A stretch of DNA of 64,000 nucleotides, from assembly GCF_004784465.1 (NCBI RefSeq), contig NZ_SRRU01000001.1, positions 372,001 to 436,000 on the forward strand, in the 5' to 3' direction. The stretch comes from Streptomyces griseoluteus. Lineage in GTDB: Bacteria > Actinomycetota > Actinomycetes > Streptomycetales > Streptomycetaceae. A program made the translations under genes and the position numbers. Below are positions 9,076-18,435 of this stretch, piece after piece. The notes under the pieces were generated by a model. That model worked only from the letters and a program-made list of their open reading frames with translations. It had not been told where the DNA came from and did no database searches. Position 1 is the stretch's first letter. Each line of letters begins with the position of its first letter.

Positions 9076-10215
9076 TCAGACCTTGTAATAAAGGTCGAAC
9101 TGCCTGTTGCTCCCCGAGTTGTTCGTGATGCCGAAGCACAGGCGTGGGGCGCCCGCGCCCGTGTAGATCGCCATGCCTTCCGGCTCGCGGGGGTCCGCCG
9201 CCGCGTCCGCCTCCGAGTGGGTGCTGGCGATGTAACCCGTCGTGGGGTTGTTCCCCGTGCCGTTGAGGTCGAAGGACGTGGTGTGGATGGCCCACTTGTC
9301 GACGCCGGTCAGGGTGCTGGACGGGGTCGTGGTGCGAGGGTCGCCGTCGAGCATGTAGACGTACTGGCCGTACGACGTGAAGCCCTGGAAGGTGGCCGGG
9401 GTGGTGGGGTCCGGGGTGCCGTCGGCCTTGTACTTGTACAGCGGGGGCTGCTTGATGCGGGCCAGGGGGGCCGGGAGCGTGCCGGTGCCGGCCGTGGCCG
9501 CCGCCGCGGCCAGGTCGTACGCCGCGAACCAGTGGTCGGAGCCCAGCGCGTAGCGGATCAGCAGGATGTTGTGGTCCACGTCCACCGACGGCGTCATGGA
9601 GGTCGCCGCCGGGTCCGGTGAGCCGAAGCGCTGCACGGACGGGTGGCTGGTCCACAGCACCGTCTTGGTGACGAAGGGGAAGCGGACGAACTCCTGCCCG
9701 TACCCGCTGCGCCCGGCCCCCGCCTCGGTCCACACGTACGCCGGGTTCCCGCCGCTCGCGGGCTGCACGCCGAGGGAGACCCCGTGGCCGAAGCCCAGCA
9801 GGTACATGTATCCGTTGACCGCGCCGGTGGCGATGTCGTGCCGGGTCAGACAGAGGTCGCCCGACTCCGCGTGGTCGTCCCCGCCGATGGAGGCCGTCAC
9901 CGCGACCTGGCTGCCCGAGCGGAGGTAGGCCACCTGGCTCGCCCCGGCCACCTGGAGCGTGTAGAAGTGCCCCGCCGCCGAGTCGAAGGCGATGCCCTGG
10001 AGCGTGGTCGAACTGTCCTGGTTGGCCACACCGGCCAGCCAGCGGGTGGAACCGGCGGCGACGTCGATCAGCGCGGTCCCGCCCGGCACGTTCGCCGGGT
10101 TGTCCAGGGGCGCGGCCACCGCCGCCCGGGCGGGCAGCCCCAGCCCGGCGGCGGCACCGGCGGCGAGGCCGGTACCGCCCCGTATCAGGCTGCGACGAGT
10201 CATGTTCATGGTCAT
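9076..10215 (-). CDS. Tat-exported secreted protein, TagC-like (probable beta-propeller)
   Basis: The product is 379 residues. It begins with three closely spaced Met codons and a twin-arginine motif (TRRSLIRGG), then an Ala/Gly-rich h-region and an AxA-type cleavage zone (ARAAVAA). This predicts Tat export, possibly of a folded or cofactor-containing protein. The mature part has repeated strand-like blocks (GIAFDSAAGHFYTLQ, DICLTRHD-like, YMYLLGFGHG, VDVDHNILLIRYA), as in secreted Streptomyces proteins often labelled teichoic acid biosynthesis protein C. That label is weak and the function is unknown. The start at 10215 is chosen because a TAGTGT -10 box ends 7 bases before this ATG and no Shine-Dalgarno precedes it. 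ATGs at 10209 and 10203 are alternatives. It follows the phosphomutase gene on the same strand with a 78-bp gap. Confidence 0.75.
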   Translation of the reverse strand: MTMNMTRRSLIRGGTGLAAGAAAGLGLPARAAVAAPLDNPANVPGGTALIDVAAGSTRWLAGVANQDSSTTLQGIAFDSAAGHFYTLQVAGASQVAYLRSGSQVAVTASIGGDDHAESGDLCLTRHDIATGAVNGYMYLLGFGHGVSLGVQPASGGNPAYVWTEAGAGRSGYGQEFVRFPFVTKTVLWTSHPSVQRFGSPDPAATSMTPSVDVDHNILLIRYALGSDHWFAAYDLAAAAATAGTGTLPAPLARIKQPPLYKYKADGTPDPTTPATFQGFTSYGQYVYMLDGDPRTTTPSSTLTGVDKWAIHTTSFDLNGTGNNPTTGYIASTHSEADAAADPREPEGMAIYTGAGAPRLCFGITNNSGSNRQFDLYYKV

Positions 10216-10228
10216 GACCTGGACACTA
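10216..10228 (-). promoter_or_regulatory. -10 box of a predicted leaderless promoter
   Basis: On the minus strand TAGTGT (10228-10223) is followed by 7 bases and then the ATG of the Tat-exported protein. The spacing fits transcription starting at or next to the start codon. No clear -35 was seen. Confidence 0.4.
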
Positions 10229-10293
10229 GTGGCCGGGGCCGCCCCGGCCACCAGCCTCTTGTGCAGATCTTGACCTCGCAGGCCGCCCCCGCG

Positions 10294-11925
10294 TCAGATC
10301 CCCGCCGCCTCCGACAGGTCCCGCTTGATCGCCGTCAGCAGTTCGGTCGCCCGCGCACGGGCCGCCGGGAGGGCGGAGCGGTCCGCGACCGGGATCACGA
10401 CCTCCAGGTAGCACTTGAGCTTGGGCTCGGTGCCGCTCGGGCGGACGATGACGCGGGCGCCGTCCAGGGTGTAGCGCAGGCCGTCCGTGGGCGGGAGGGA
10501 GGCGGTGCCGCGGGTCAGGTCCTCCGCCGAGGTGACCGTGAGGCCCGCCAGGGCGGTGGGCGGCTGCTCACGCAGGCGGCGCATCGCGTCGGCGATGACC
10601 GACAGGTCCTCCACCCGTACCGAGAGCTGGTCGGTGGCGTGCAGACCGTGCTCCAGCGCGAGGTCGTCCAGGAGATCGAGCAGGGTCCGCCCGGACTCCT
10701 TCAGCTCCGACGCGAGCTCGGTGATGAGCAGGGCCGCCGTGATGCCGTCCTTGTCCCGCACGCCCTCGGGGTCCACGCAGTAGCCGAGCGCCTCCTCGTA
10801 CCCGTACCGCAGGTCCTCCACGCGGGCGATCCACTTGAAGCCCGTCAGGGTCTCCTCGTAGCCGAGCCCGGCCTTCTCGGCGATCCGGCCGAGCAGGGAG
10901 GAGGAGACGATGGACTCCGCGAAGGTGCCCGTGACGCCCCGGCCCACCAGGTGCGCGGCGAGCAGCGCGCCTACCTCGTCACCGCGCAGCATCCGCCAGT
11001 CGCCGCCGTCGCGTACGGCCACCGCGCAGCGGTCCGCGTCCGGGTCGTTGGCGATCACGAGGTCCGGCTCGGTGACGGTCGCCCGCTCGAAGGCGAGGTC
11101 CATCGCGCCGGGCTCCTCCGGGTTGGGGAAGGCCACGGTCGGGAAGTCCGGGTCGGGCTCGGCCTGTTCGGCCACCAGCACCGGCTCCGGGAACCCGGCC
11201 CGCGCGAACGCCGCGAGCAGCACGTCCTTGCCGACGCCGTGCATCGCCGTGTAGACGGTACGGGCGCCACGGGCCGACCCCTCGGCCAGTATCGCGTCCG
11301 TACGCGCCAGATACGCGTCCAGTACCTCGTCGCCCAGCACCTCCCAGCCGGACTCCGGCCGGGGCACGTCGGCGAGCGCGCGCACCGCGTCGATCTCGGC
11401 GGCGATCTCCGCGTCGGCGGGCGGCACGATCTGGGAGCCGTCGCCGAGGTACACCTTGTAGCCGTTGTCGCGCGGCGGGTTGTGGCTGGCCGTGACCTCC
11501 ACACCCGCGACCGCGCCCAGGTGCCGTATGGCGAAGGCGAGGACCGGGGTGGGCAGCGGGCGCGGCAGCACGGCGGCGCGCAGTCCGGCGCCGGTGATCA
11601 CGGCGGCGGTGTCCCGTGCGAAGTCGGCCGACTTGTGCCGGGCGTCGTAGCCGATGACCACCAGGCCGTCCGTCTCGCCCTTGGCCTTCAGATACGCGGC
11701 GAGACCGGCGGCCGCGCGGATCACGACGGCGCGGTTCATCCGCATCGGGCCCGCGCCCAGCTCGCCGCGCAGCCCGGCGGTGCCGAACTGGAGCGTGCCG
11801 CTGAACCGGGCGGTCAGCTCCGCCGTGTCCCCGGCGTCGACGAGCTTCGCCAGCTCCTCGCGGGTTTCCGGGTCGGGGTCCTCGGCCAGCCACGCCTGGG
11901 CCCGTGCGATCACTTCGTCCTGCAC
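10294..11925 (-). CDS. Phospho-sugar mutase (phosphoglucomutase/phosphomannomutase/phosphopentomutase family)
   Basis: The product is 543 residues, typical of the longer alpha-D-phosphohexomutases. The phosphoserine loop is TASHNP with Ser147, the Mg-binding loop is DPDADR near residue 300, and the phosphate-binding SGTEPK loop is near residue 503. All active-site loops are intact. The family isomerises 1-phospho and 6-phospho (or 1- and 5-phospho) sugars through a phosphoenzyme and a bisphosphate intermediate. It lies 45 bp downstream of purine nucleoside phosphorylase on the same strand. I infer that it may convert the released (deoxy)ribose-1-phosphate to the 5-phosphate, although hexose phosphates are equally possible from sequence alone. 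Confidence 0.92.
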   Translation of the reverse strand: MQDEVIARAQAWLAEDPDPETREELAKLVDAGDTAELTARFSGTLQFGTAGLRGELGAGPMRMNRAVVIRAAAGLAAYLKAKGETDGLVVIGYDARHKSADFARDTAAVITGAGLRAAVLPRPLPTPVLAFAIRHLGAVAGVEVTASHNPPRDNGYKVYLGDGSQIVPPADAEIAAEIDAVRALADVPRPESGWEVLGDEVLDAYLARTDAILAEGSARGARTVYTAMHGVGKDVLLAAFARAGFPEPVLVAEQAEPDPDFPTVAFPNPEEPGAMDLAFERATVTEPDLVIANDPDADRCAVAVRDGGDWRMLRGDEVGALLAAHLVGRGVTGTFAESIVSSSLLGRIAEKAGLGYEETLTGFKWIARVEDLRYGYEEALGYCVDPEGVRDKDGITAALLITELASELKESGRTLLDLLDDLALEHGLHATDQLSVRVEDLSVIADAMRRLREQPPTALAGLTVTSAEDLTRGTASLPPTDGLRYTLDGARVIVRPSGTEPKLKCYLEVVIPVADRSALPAARARATELLTAIKRDLSEAAGI

Positions 11926-11970
11926 CTCGGGTGAACCTCTCTCTCGATTCCGTCCGCTGCCGCCGTCGGG

Positions 11971-12795
11971 CTACAGCCGGTTCAGCACCTGTCCGAGCAG
12001 CTGGCCCATGCGCGCCGCCGAGTCGCGGCCCGCCTGGAGGACCTCCTCGTGGTTCAGCGGCTCGCCCGTCATACCGGCGGCGAGGTTGGTGACCAGGGAG
12101 ATGCCCAGCACCTCGGCACCGGCCTCGCGCGCGGCGATGGCCTCCAGCACCGTGGACATGCCGACCAGGTCCGCGCCGATGACGCGGGCCATGCGGATCT
12201 CGGCCGGGGTCTCGTAGTGCGGGCCGGGGAACTGCGCGTAGACGCCCTCCTCCAAGGAGGGGTCGATCTCCTTGCACAGGGCGCGCAGGCGGGGCGAGTA
12301 CAGGTCGGTGAGGTCGACGAAGTTGGCGCCGACGATCGGGGAGGTGGCCGTCAGGTTCAGGTGGTCGCTGATCAGCACCGGCTGGCCGGGGCGCATGCCC
12401 TCGCGCAGGCCGCCGCAGCCGTTGGTGAGCACGATGGTCTTGCAGCCGGCGGCGACGGCGGTGCGGACCCCGTGCGCGACGGCGGCGACGCCACGGCCCT
12501 CGTAGTAGTGGGTACGGCCCAGGAAGACCAGGGCGCGCTTGTCACCGAAGGTGTACGAGCGGATCTTGCCGCCGTGCCCCTCGACGGCCGGCGGCGGGAA
12601 ACCGGGCAGCTCGGTGACCTGGAACTCGGCGTCGGGCTCGCCCAGGGCGTCCACGGCCGGTGCCCAGCCGGAGCCCATCACGAGGGCGACGTCGTGGGTC
12701 TCGGCGCCGGTGAGTTCGCGCAGGCGCGCGGCGGCGGCGTCGGCGGCGGCGTGCGGGTCGCCCTGGCGGTCGTCCGGAAGGAGAGATGCGTTCAC
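11971..12795 (-). CDS. Purine-nucleoside phosphorylase
   Basis: The product is 274 residues and cytosolic. It cleaves purine (deoxy)nucleosides with phosphate to base plus (deoxy)ribose-1-phosphate in the salvage pathway. Hallmarks of the trimeric PNP family are visible: MGSGWA near the N-terminus (phosphate loop), [29 protein letters not shown], and [13 protein letters not shown]. Downstream come [12 protein letters not shown] and the hydrophobic C-terminus. The GTG at 12795 is chosen because the conserved protein begins there and because TACCCT lies exactly 7 bases upstream; longer in-frame extensions lack any ribosome site. It is first gene of a probable operon with the phospho-sugar mutase, and its promoter carries a 12-bp palindrome. 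Confidence 0.92.
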   Translation of the reverse strand: MNASLLPDDRQGDPHAAADAAAARLRELTGAETHDVALVMGSGWAPAVDALGEPDAEFQVTELPGFPPPAVEGHGGKIRSYTFGDKRALVFLGRTHYYEGRGVAAVAHGVRTAVAAGCKTIVLTNGCGGLREGMRPGQPVLISDHLNLTATSPIVGANFVDLTDLYSPRLRALCKEIDPSLEEGVYAQFPGPHYETPAEIRMARVIGADLVGMSTVLEAIAAREAGAEVLGISLVTNLAAGMTGEPLNHEEVLQAGRDSAARMGQLLGQVLNRL

Positions 12796-12832
12796 GCGGA
12801 CGAGGGTAGCCGGTGTTCTCCTACGCGCGTAG
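12796..12832 (-). promoter_or_regulatory. PNP promoter with a 12-bp palindrome over the -35 box
   Basis: On the minus strand the -10 candidate TACCCT (12808-12803) ends 7 bases before the GTG, suggesting a leaderless message. With a 17-bp spacer the -35 falls at 12831-12826, inside the perfect palindrome CTACGCGCGTAG (12821-12832). A dimeric repressor bound there would block RNA polymerase. The regulator is not identified; the window's DeoR-type protein is one candidate only by proximity. Confidence 0.5.
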
Positions 12833-13036
12833 ATGACAGAGCCCACAGGAATGCGATCGTTGTCATGCAGATTTCGACAAAGGATGGGCAAAACGGCTGC
12901 GCCACGTCTGACCGACGGTGCCGTCAGTGCCGTGCGAGCCCTCCCGGCGCTGTGAAAACTCCGCTCCCACCAGCCCGTATCGACGCGTGTGCCCCCGGCG
13001 CGCCCGCTTCCGGCCGGGTGCGGGACAATGGGGTAC

Positions 13037-14476
13037 GTGACTCGGATCGTGATCATCGGTGGCGGACCCGGCGGATACGAGGCGGCGTTGACGGCCGCCC
13101 AGCTCGGCGCGGAGGTGACCGTCGTGGACTGCGACGGTCTGGGCGGGGCGTCGGTGCTGACCGACTGCGTGCCGTCGAAGACCCTCATCGCCACGGCCGA
13201 GGTGATGACCACCTTCGACTCCTCCTACGAGGAGCTGGGCATCATCGTCGCCGACGACACCCCGCACATCGAGCAGGCGGCCCGCGTGGTCGGCGTGGAC
13301 CTCGGCAAGGTCAACCGCCGGGTGAAGCGGCTCGCGCTCGCCCAGTCCCACGACATCACCGCCTCCGTCACCCGCGCCGGTGCCCGTGTCATGCGCGGCC
13401 GGGGCCGCCTGGAGGGCATGCAGGCCCTCGACGGCTCCCGCAAGGTCGTCGTCACCGCCGCCGACGGCACCGAGGAGACCCTCACCGCCGACGCCGTGCT
13501 CATCGCCACCGGCGGTCACCCGCGCGAGCTGCCCGACGCCCAGCCGGACGGCGAGCGCATCCTGAACTGGACCCAGGTCTACGACCTCACCGAGCTGCCC
13601 GAAGAGCTGATCGTGGTCGGCTCCGGCGTCACCGGTGCCGAGTTCGCCGGTGCCTACCAGGCGCTCGGCTCCAAGGTCACCCTGGTCTCCTCGCGCGACC
13701 GCGTGCTGCCCGGGGAGGACCCGGACGCCGCCGCCGTGCTGGAGGACGTCTTCCGCCGCCGGGGCATGAACGTGATGGCCCGCTCCCGCGCCCAGTCCGC
13801 CAAGCGGGTCGGCGACCGGGTCGAGGTCACCCTCGCCGACGGCCGCGTGATCACCGGTACGCACTGTCTGATGGCGGTCGGCGCGATCCCGAACAGCGCG
13901 GGCCTGGGTCTGGAGGAGGCCGGGGTCAAGCTGCGCGACTCCGGGCACATCTGGACCGACAAGGTCTCCCGCACCAGCGCGCCCGGCGTGTACGCGGCCG
14001 GAGACGTGACCGGCGTCTTCGCGCTGGCCTCCGTCGCGGCGATGCAGGGCCGGATCGCGGTCTACCACTTCCTCGGCGGCGCGGTGGCCCCGCTCGACCT
14101 CAACACGGTCTCCTCCAACGTCTTCACCGACCCCGAGATCGCCACCGTCGGCTACAGCCAGGCGGACGTGGACGCGGGCAAGATCGACGCGCGGGTGGTG
14201 AAGCTGCCGCTGCTGCGCAACCCCCGCGCCAAGATGCAGGGCATCCGGGACGGCTTCGTCAAGATCTTCTGCCGGCCGGGCACCGGGATCGTGGTCGGCG
14301 GCGTGGTGGTCGCGCCGCGCGCCTCTGAACTCATCCACCCCATCTCGATCGCCGTCGACAACAATCTGACGGTCGAGCAGATCGCCAAGGCGTTCACGGT
14401 CTACCCGTCGCTGTCCGGCTCGATCGCCGAGGTGGCCCGGCAGTTGCAGACCCGCAAGGCGGGTGGCGCGGGCTGA
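13037..14476 (+). CDS. LpdA-type NAD(P)H-quinone reductase (two-dinucleotide-binding flavoprotein)
   Basis: The product is 479 residues. An N-terminal FAD-binding Rossmann motif ([13 protein letters not shown]), a central NAD(P) motif ([15 protein letters not shown]), the second FAD motif ([10 protein letters not shown]) and a C-terminal dimerisation domain (YPSLSGS) are all present. The region that in dihydrolipoamide dehydrogenase reads GGTCLNxGCxPSK is here [13 protein letters not shown], so the first redox cysteine is missing. The sequence closely follows what I remember of Mycobacterium tuberculosis LpdA (Rv3303c), an NAD(P)H:quinone reductase, and is not an E3 component. GTG 13037 is chosen over ATG 13028 because the homologue starts VTRIVI and GACAAT lies 7 bases upstream. 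It is divergent from PNP. Confidence 0.88.
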   Translation: MTRIVIIGGGPGGYEAALTAAQLGAEVTVVDCDGLGGASVLTDCVPSKTLIATAEVMTTFDSSYEELGIIVADDTPHIEQAARVVGVDLGKVNRRVKRLALAQSHDITASVTRAGARVMRGRGRLEGMQALDGSRKVVVTAADGTEETLTADAVLIATGGHPRELPDAQPDGERILNWTQVYDLTELPEELIVVGSGVTGAEFAGAYQALGSKVTLVSSRDRVLPGEDPDAAAVLEDVFRRRGMNVMARSRAQSAKRVGDRVEVTLADGRVITGTHCLMAVGAIPNSAGLGLEEAGVKLRDSGHIWTDKVSRTSAPGVYAAGDVTGVFALASVAAMQGRIAVYHFLGGAVAPLDLNTVSSNVFTDPEIATVGYSQADVDAGKIDARVVKLPLLRNPRAKMQGIRDGFVKIFCRPGTGIVVGGVVVAPRASELIHPISIAVDNNLTVEQIAKAFTVYPSLSGSIAEVARQLQTRKAGGAG

Positions 14477-14582
14477 GCGGCGGGGCCCGGGCGGCCCATG
14501 CGGGCGGCATAGTCGGCCGGTAGGTCCCTATATCACTTCCAGGGTCCGGTTGCGAACAACTTCTGCTATTCGGCGCAAACTG

Positions 14583-14619
14583 CTGAAAGCAGACGGTCGT
14601 TGGGGTTACTGTCAGTTTC
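14583..14619 (+). promoter_or_regulatory. Predicted leaderless promoter of the DeoR-family gene
   Basis: CTGAAA (14583-14588), an 18-bp spacer and TACTGT (14607-14612) are followed by 7 bases and the GTG at 14620. No Shine-Dalgarno sequence precedes the start codon. Confidence 0.5.
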
Positions 14620-15561
14620 GTGTTCGCTGCAGAACGTCGTCAACTGATCCTCGAAATGGTGCGAGCGAACGGGGCCGTGTCGCTCCGTGAACTCGCCCGC
14701 GTCGTCCAGACCTCCGAAGTGACCGTACGGCGGGACGTGCGCGCGCTGGAGGCAGAAGGACTCCTCGACCGCCGGCATGGCGGTGCGGTACTGCCGGGTG
14801 GATTCACGCGAGAATCCGGCTTTCCGCAGAAATCCCATCTCGCGACAGCGGAGAAGACGGCCATCGCCGACGTCGCCGCAGGGCTGGTCGAAGAGGGCGA
14901 GGCCATCGTGGTCGGCGCCGGTACGACCACCCAGGAGCTGGCCCGCAGACTGGCCCGGGTACCGGGCCTGACCGTGGTCACCAACTCCCTGCTGGTGGCG
15001 CAGGCGCTGGCCCATGCCAACCGGGTGGAGGTCGTCATGACCGGTGGCACCCTTAGGGGCTCCAACTACGCCCTGGTCGGCTCCGGCGCCGAGCAGTCCC
15101 TCCAGGGTCTGCGCGTCTCCAAGGCGTTCCTCTCCGGGAGCGGCCTGACCGCCGAGCGCGGGCTGTCCACGTCCAACATGCTGTCGGCCTCCGTGGACCG
15201 GGCCCTGGTCCAGGCCGCCTCCGAGGTGGTGGTCCTCGCCGACCACACCAAGCTGGGCACGGACACCATGTTCCGCACGGTGCCCACCGAGGCGATCACC
15301 CGCCTGGTCACCGACGAGCCCCCGGCCCACGACGACCGCGCCGCCACCGAGCTCCAGGCCCTGGCCGACCAGGGCGTGCAGATCACGGTGGCCGGAGCGG
15401 CCGGCGCCCCGGCCCCGGACCAGCCCCAGGCCCCCCGCGGCCAGCGCTCCTCCCAACTCCCCGGCCCCCGCCGGGGCCAGGTCCCCGGCTCCGCCCTCCG
15501 CGGAGTCCTCAGCGACCAGCCCACCGACCGCCCCCGAGTGGCCGACCTGCGCCGCAGGTAG
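14620..15561 (+). CDS. DeoR/GlpR-family transcriptional regulator
   Basis: The product is 313 residues. An N-terminal winged helix-turn-helix (ERRQLILEMVRANGAVS..., with SEVTVRRDVRALEAEGLLDR) is followed by a DeoR C-terminal sensor domain of the phosphosugar-isomerase fold (GAGTTTQELARRL, VVTNSLLVAQAL, TGGTLRGSNYALVG, ADHTKLG). Such proteins are usually repressors that bind a phosphorylated sugar. The last ~55 residues are an unusual Pro/Arg/Gln-rich tail beyond the family domain, probably disordered. The target is unknown; neighbours suggest sugar-phosphate or nucleoside metabolism. Transcription converges on accA. Confidence 0.88.
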   Translation: MFAAERRQLILEMVRANGAVSLRELARVVQTSEVTVRRDVRALEAEGLLDRRHGGAVLPGGFTRESGFPQKSHLATAEKTAIADVAAGLVEEGEAIVVGAGTTTQELARRLARVPGLTVVTNSLLVAQALAHANRVEVVMTGGTLRGSNYALVGSGAEQSLQGLRVSKAFLSGSGLTAERGLSTSNMLSASVDRALVQAASEVVVLADHTKLGTDTMFRTVPTEAITRLVTDEPPAHDDRAATELQALADQGVQITVAGAAGAPAPDQPQAPRGQRSSQLPGPRRGQVPGSALRGVLSDQPTDRPRVADLRRR

Positions 15562-15581
15562 CACCTCGACGGGGCGTCAGG

Positions 15582-15600
15582 GCCGGCGGGGTGCGCCGGC
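15582..15600 (+). terminator. Terminator-like hairpin after the DeoR gene
   Basis: GCCGGCG and CGCCGGC are separated by 5 bases shortly after the DeoR stop codon. There is no T-run, as is common in Streptomyces. Confidence 0.5.
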
Positions 15601-15685
15601 GCAGTAACGGGCCCCGGTCCCCGGGGAACCGTTCCTTCGGCCGGTGCTGCGCCGAGCGTGCCCTTCAGAGACGGCTGGGCAGAAG

Positions 15686-15727
15686 CCGACGCCCGGCGGA
15701 CCATGTTCGGTCGCCGGGCGTCGGGTT
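15686..15727. terminator. Terminator between convergent deoR-like gene and accA
   Basis: A perfect 13-bp stem (CCGACGCCCGGCG with its complement at 15712-15724) surrounds a 13-base loop. It lies just beyond the accA stop on the minus strand. Confidence 0.75.
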
Positions 15728-15738
15728 GTGACGTCGGG

Positions 15739-17511
15739 TCAGTCCTTGATCTCGCAGATCGGGGCGCCCGAGGTGATGGAGGCGCCCACCTCGGCGAGGA
15801 GGCCCTTGACGGTGCCGGCTCGGTGGGCGTTGAGGGGCTGTTCCATCTTCATGGCCTCCAGGACGACGATGAGGTCGCCCTCCTGGACGGTCTGGCCCTC
15901 TTCGACGGCCACCTTGACGATGGTGCCCTGCATCGGGGAGGCGAGGGTGTCGCCGGAGGCCACGGGGCCGGACTTCTTGGCCGCGCGGCGCTTGGGCTTG
16001 GCGCCCGCCGCGAGGCCGGTACGGGCCAGGGACATGCCGAGCGACGAGGGGAGGGAGACCTCCAGGCGCTTGCCGCCGACCTCGACCACGACCGTCTCAC
16101 GGCCCAGCTCCTCGTCCGCGTCCGCGTCGGCGGGTGCGGTGAAGGGCTTGATCTCGTTGACGAACTCGGTCTCGATCCAGCGGGTGTGGACCGTGAAGGG
16201 GTCCGCGGAGCCGGTCAGCTCCGGCGCGAAGGCCGCGTCCCGGACCACCACACGGTGGAACGGGATGGCCGTGGCCATGCCCTCGACCTGGAACTCGTCC
16301 AGCGCCCGCGCGGCGCGCTCCAGCGCCTCCTTGCGGGTGCGGCCGGTCACGACCAGCTTGGCCAGCAGGGAGTCCCACGCCGGGCCGATGACCGACCCGG
16401 CCTCCACGCCCGCGTCCAGCCGGACACCGGGGCCGGCCGGGGGGTCGAAGCGGGTGACGGTGCCGGGGGCGGGCAGGAAGCCCCGCCCCGGGTCCTCGCC
16501 GTTGATGCGGAACTCGAAGGAGTGCCCGCGCAGCTCGGGGTCGCCGTAGCCCAGCTCCTCGCCGTCGGCGATGCGGAACATCTCGCGGACCAGGTCGATC
16601 CCGGCGACCTCCTCGGTCACGGGGTGCTCGACCTGCAGGCGGGTGTTGACCTCCAGGAAGGAGATCGTGCCGTCCTGGCCGACCAGGAACTCACAGGTGC
16701 CGGCGCCCTCGTAGCCCGCCTCCTTGAGGATGGCCTTGGACGCCCGGTACAGCTCCTCGACCTGGGCCTCGGAGAGGAACGGCGCCGGGGCCTCCTCCAC
16801 GAGCTTCTGGTGGCGGCGCTGGAGCGAGCAGTCACGGGTGGAGACGACGACCACGTTGCCGTGCTTGTCGGCCAGGCACTGGGTCTCCACGTGCCGGGGA
16901 CGGTCGAGGTAGCGCTCCACGAAGCACTCGCCCCGGCCGAAGGCGGCGACCGCCTCGCGGACCGCCGAGTCGTACAGCTCCGGCACCTCTTCGAGGGTGC
17001 GGGCGACCTTCAGGCCACGACCGCCACCGCCGAAGGCGGCCTTGATCGCGATCGGCAGGCCGTGCTCCTTGGCGAAGGCCACGACCTCGTCCGCGCCCGA
17101 GACCGGGTCCGGCGTGCCGGCGACCAGCGGGGCACCCGCGCGCTGCGCGATGTGCCGGGCGGCGACCTTGTCACCGAGGTCCCGGATCGCCTGCGGCGGC
17201 GGGCCGATCCAGGTCAGACCCGCGTCCAGCACGGCCTGGGCGAACTCGGCGTTCTCCGAGAGGAAGCCGTAGCCGGGGTGGATCGCGTCCGCGCCGGACT
17301 CCCGCGCGGCGTTCAGGACCTTCCCGATGTCCAGGTAACTGGTGGCCGGAGTGTCACCGCCCAGGGCGAACGCCTCATCCGCGGCCCGGACGTGCAGAGC
17401 GTCCCGATCCGGGTCGGCGTACACGGCCACGCTCGCAATGCCTGCGTCCCGGCAGGCCCGCGCCACACGGACAGCGATTTCGCCACGGTTGGCGATGAGC
17501 ACCTTGCGCAC
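15739..17511 (-). CDS. accA2: Acyl-CoA carboxylase alpha subunit (biotin carboxylase plus biotin carboxyl carrier)
   Basis: The product is 590 residues, the same length I recall for S. coelicolor AccA2. It carboxylates its own biotin with ATP and bicarbonate and passes the carboxyl to a beta subunit, giving malonyl- or methylmalonyl-CoA. The biotin carboxylase part (1-450) has the N-terminal [11 protein letters not shown], the glycine-rich ATP loop [10 protein letters not shown], and [17 protein letters not shown]. After a linker with a basic Lys/Arg patch comes the C-terminal biotinyl domain with AMKM, whose Lys555 is the attachment site. GTG 17511 is preceded by AAGGAGGGAG, which excludes the longer upstream frame. 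A TAAACT -10 candidate lies at 17546-17541 on the minus strand. Its partners pccB and accE are 2 kb away. Confidence 0.95.
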   Translation of the reverse strand: MRKVLIANRGEIAVRVARACRDAGIASVAVYADPDRDALHVRAADEAFALGGDTPATSYLDIGKVLNAARESGADAIHPGYGFLSENAEFAQAVLDAGLTWIGPPPQAIRDLGDKVAARHIAQRAGAPLVAGTPDPVSGADEVVAFAKEHGLPIAIKAAFGGGGRGLKVARTLEEVPELYDSAVREAVAAFGRGECFVERYLDRPRHVETQCLADKHGNVVVVSTRDCSLQRRHQKLVEEAPAPFLSEAQVEELYRASKAILKEAGYEGAGTCEFLVGQDGTISFLEVNTRLQVEHPVTEEVAGIDLVREMFRIADGEELGYGDPELRGHSFEFRINGEDPGRGFLPAPGTVTRFDPPAGPGVRLDAGVEAGSVIGPAWDSLLAKLVVTGRTRKEALERAARALDEFQVEGMATAIPFHRVVVRDAAFAPELTGSADPFTVHTRWIETEFVNEIKPFTAPADADADEELGRETVVVEVGGKRLEVSLPSSLGMSLARTGLAAGAKPKRRAAKKSGPVASGDTLASPMQGTIVKVAVEEGQTVQEGDLIVVLEAMKMEQPLNAHRAGTVKGLLAEVGASITSGAPICEIKD

Positions 17512-17877
17512 GATTGAGGCTCCCTCCTTGAAACAAGCCGAGTTTAGGGACAGCCGACACGGCACATCGACCCGTCCCCAATGGTGAGCTTGCCCACACG
17601 GAGCGTGATGCGTGGCCCGCTCGACCCGCGAAAGCCCTTGTCGCACCTCGGTACGCAGGACTCCACCGGAAAACCCTAGCCCCGCCATGTGGCCAAGGTC
17701 TCTGTGAGAGCGTGCTGCGGGCCACGCGGTTTCTTTGTGGAGTCCCTACGAATGGCCCAATGATTCTTTGCCGCCGGCCGAGGTCTTGTCCCCCGTCCTA
17801 CCCGTTAGTAGCGTTCGCGCTGATCCGGCGTACTGCCGGTAACAGGCGATCCGCGCGGGGGCGGGGGCGAAGGTGGG
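17512..17877. other. 366-bp intergenic region with two divergent promoters
   Basis: No coding sequence is supported here; the open frames are shadows. It holds the accA leader and -10 candidate on the minus strand and the promoter of the plus-strand membrane protein gene at 17786-17814. Confidence 0.6.
17786..17814 (+). promoter_or_regulatory. Predicted HrdB-type promoter
   Basis: TTGTCC (17786-17791), a 17-bp spacer and TAGCGT (17809-17814) resemble the vegetative consensus. The start would be near 17821, giving a leader of about 57 bases for the gene at 17878. Confidence 0.5.
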
Positions 17878-18435
17878 GTGGGGCCGGTGGTGCGCAGACC
17901 GGTGGCATGGATCGTGACGGTCGTCCTGCTGGCCGAGGCGGTCGGCATCGCGGCGGTGAACTGGCTGCTCGGCGTCGTGGTGGACAACCAGCGGATGTCC
18001 CTGGCCGGCCTCGACCCCGATGTGATGGCGACGTCCTCGAAGGTGGGAGCCGTGGTCTTCGGGCTCTACTTCGCCTTCTGCGCCCTGGTGGCCCTGCTGG
18101 TCGCGGTGCGCGACCGCGCCCCGGCCGGCCTCGGCCGGGTCCTGCTGATCAGCGCCGCCGTGGTGCACGGCCTGCTGGGCGCGGTCGCGTGGGGCCTGGT
18201 GGGCCCGGGGGCGTTCGTGGCGATGATGGTGGTGCTCGCCCTGCTCGTGCTGCTGCTGGTGACGTACGACCGTCCGCGTGACACGGGGGCCCGTCCGGCC
18301 GGCGACACGCCCGGCGCGGGAGGCGCCCCGGAGGCCGCCCCGGAACCGAAGCCCACGTCCACCCCTACGGGTGACCCTCAGGACCGTACGGCCGACACGC
18401 CGAACATCACTCGGACGGCGCCCACAACTCCGTGA
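17878..18435 (+). CDS. Four-helix integral membrane protein with disordered C-terminal tail
   Basis: The product is 185 residues. Four hydrophobic helices are visible at about 8-32, 55-77, 88-105 and 108-128, followed by a Pro/Ala/Thr-rich cytoplasmic or external tail of about 55 residues ([12 protein letters not shown]...). I do not recognise a characterised family; it resembles conserved Streptomyces membrane proteins found between accA and maf. GTG 17878 is chosen, but GTGs at 17887 and 17890 are close alternatives. Its last 29 bases overlap the 3' end of the convergent maf gene, so the two messages can pair. Confidence 0.75.
   Translation: MGPVVRRPVAWIVTVVLLAEAVGIAAVNWLLGVVVDNQRMSLAGLDPDVMATSSKVGAVVFGLYFAFCALVALLVAVRDRAPAGLGRVLLISAAVVHGLLGAVAWGLVGPGAFVAMMVVLALLVLLLVTYDRPRDTGARPAGDTPGAGGAPEAAPEPKPTSTPTGDPQDRTADTPNITRTAPTTP

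Noticed and set aside
9643..11934. 763-residue plus-strand open frame
   Set aside because: It is antisense to the phosphomutase and Tat-exported protein, with no motif.
13037..14476. Dihydrolipoamide dehydrogenase (E3)
   Set aside because: The redox cysteine pair is incomplete and no 2-oxoacid dehydrogenase gene is nearby.
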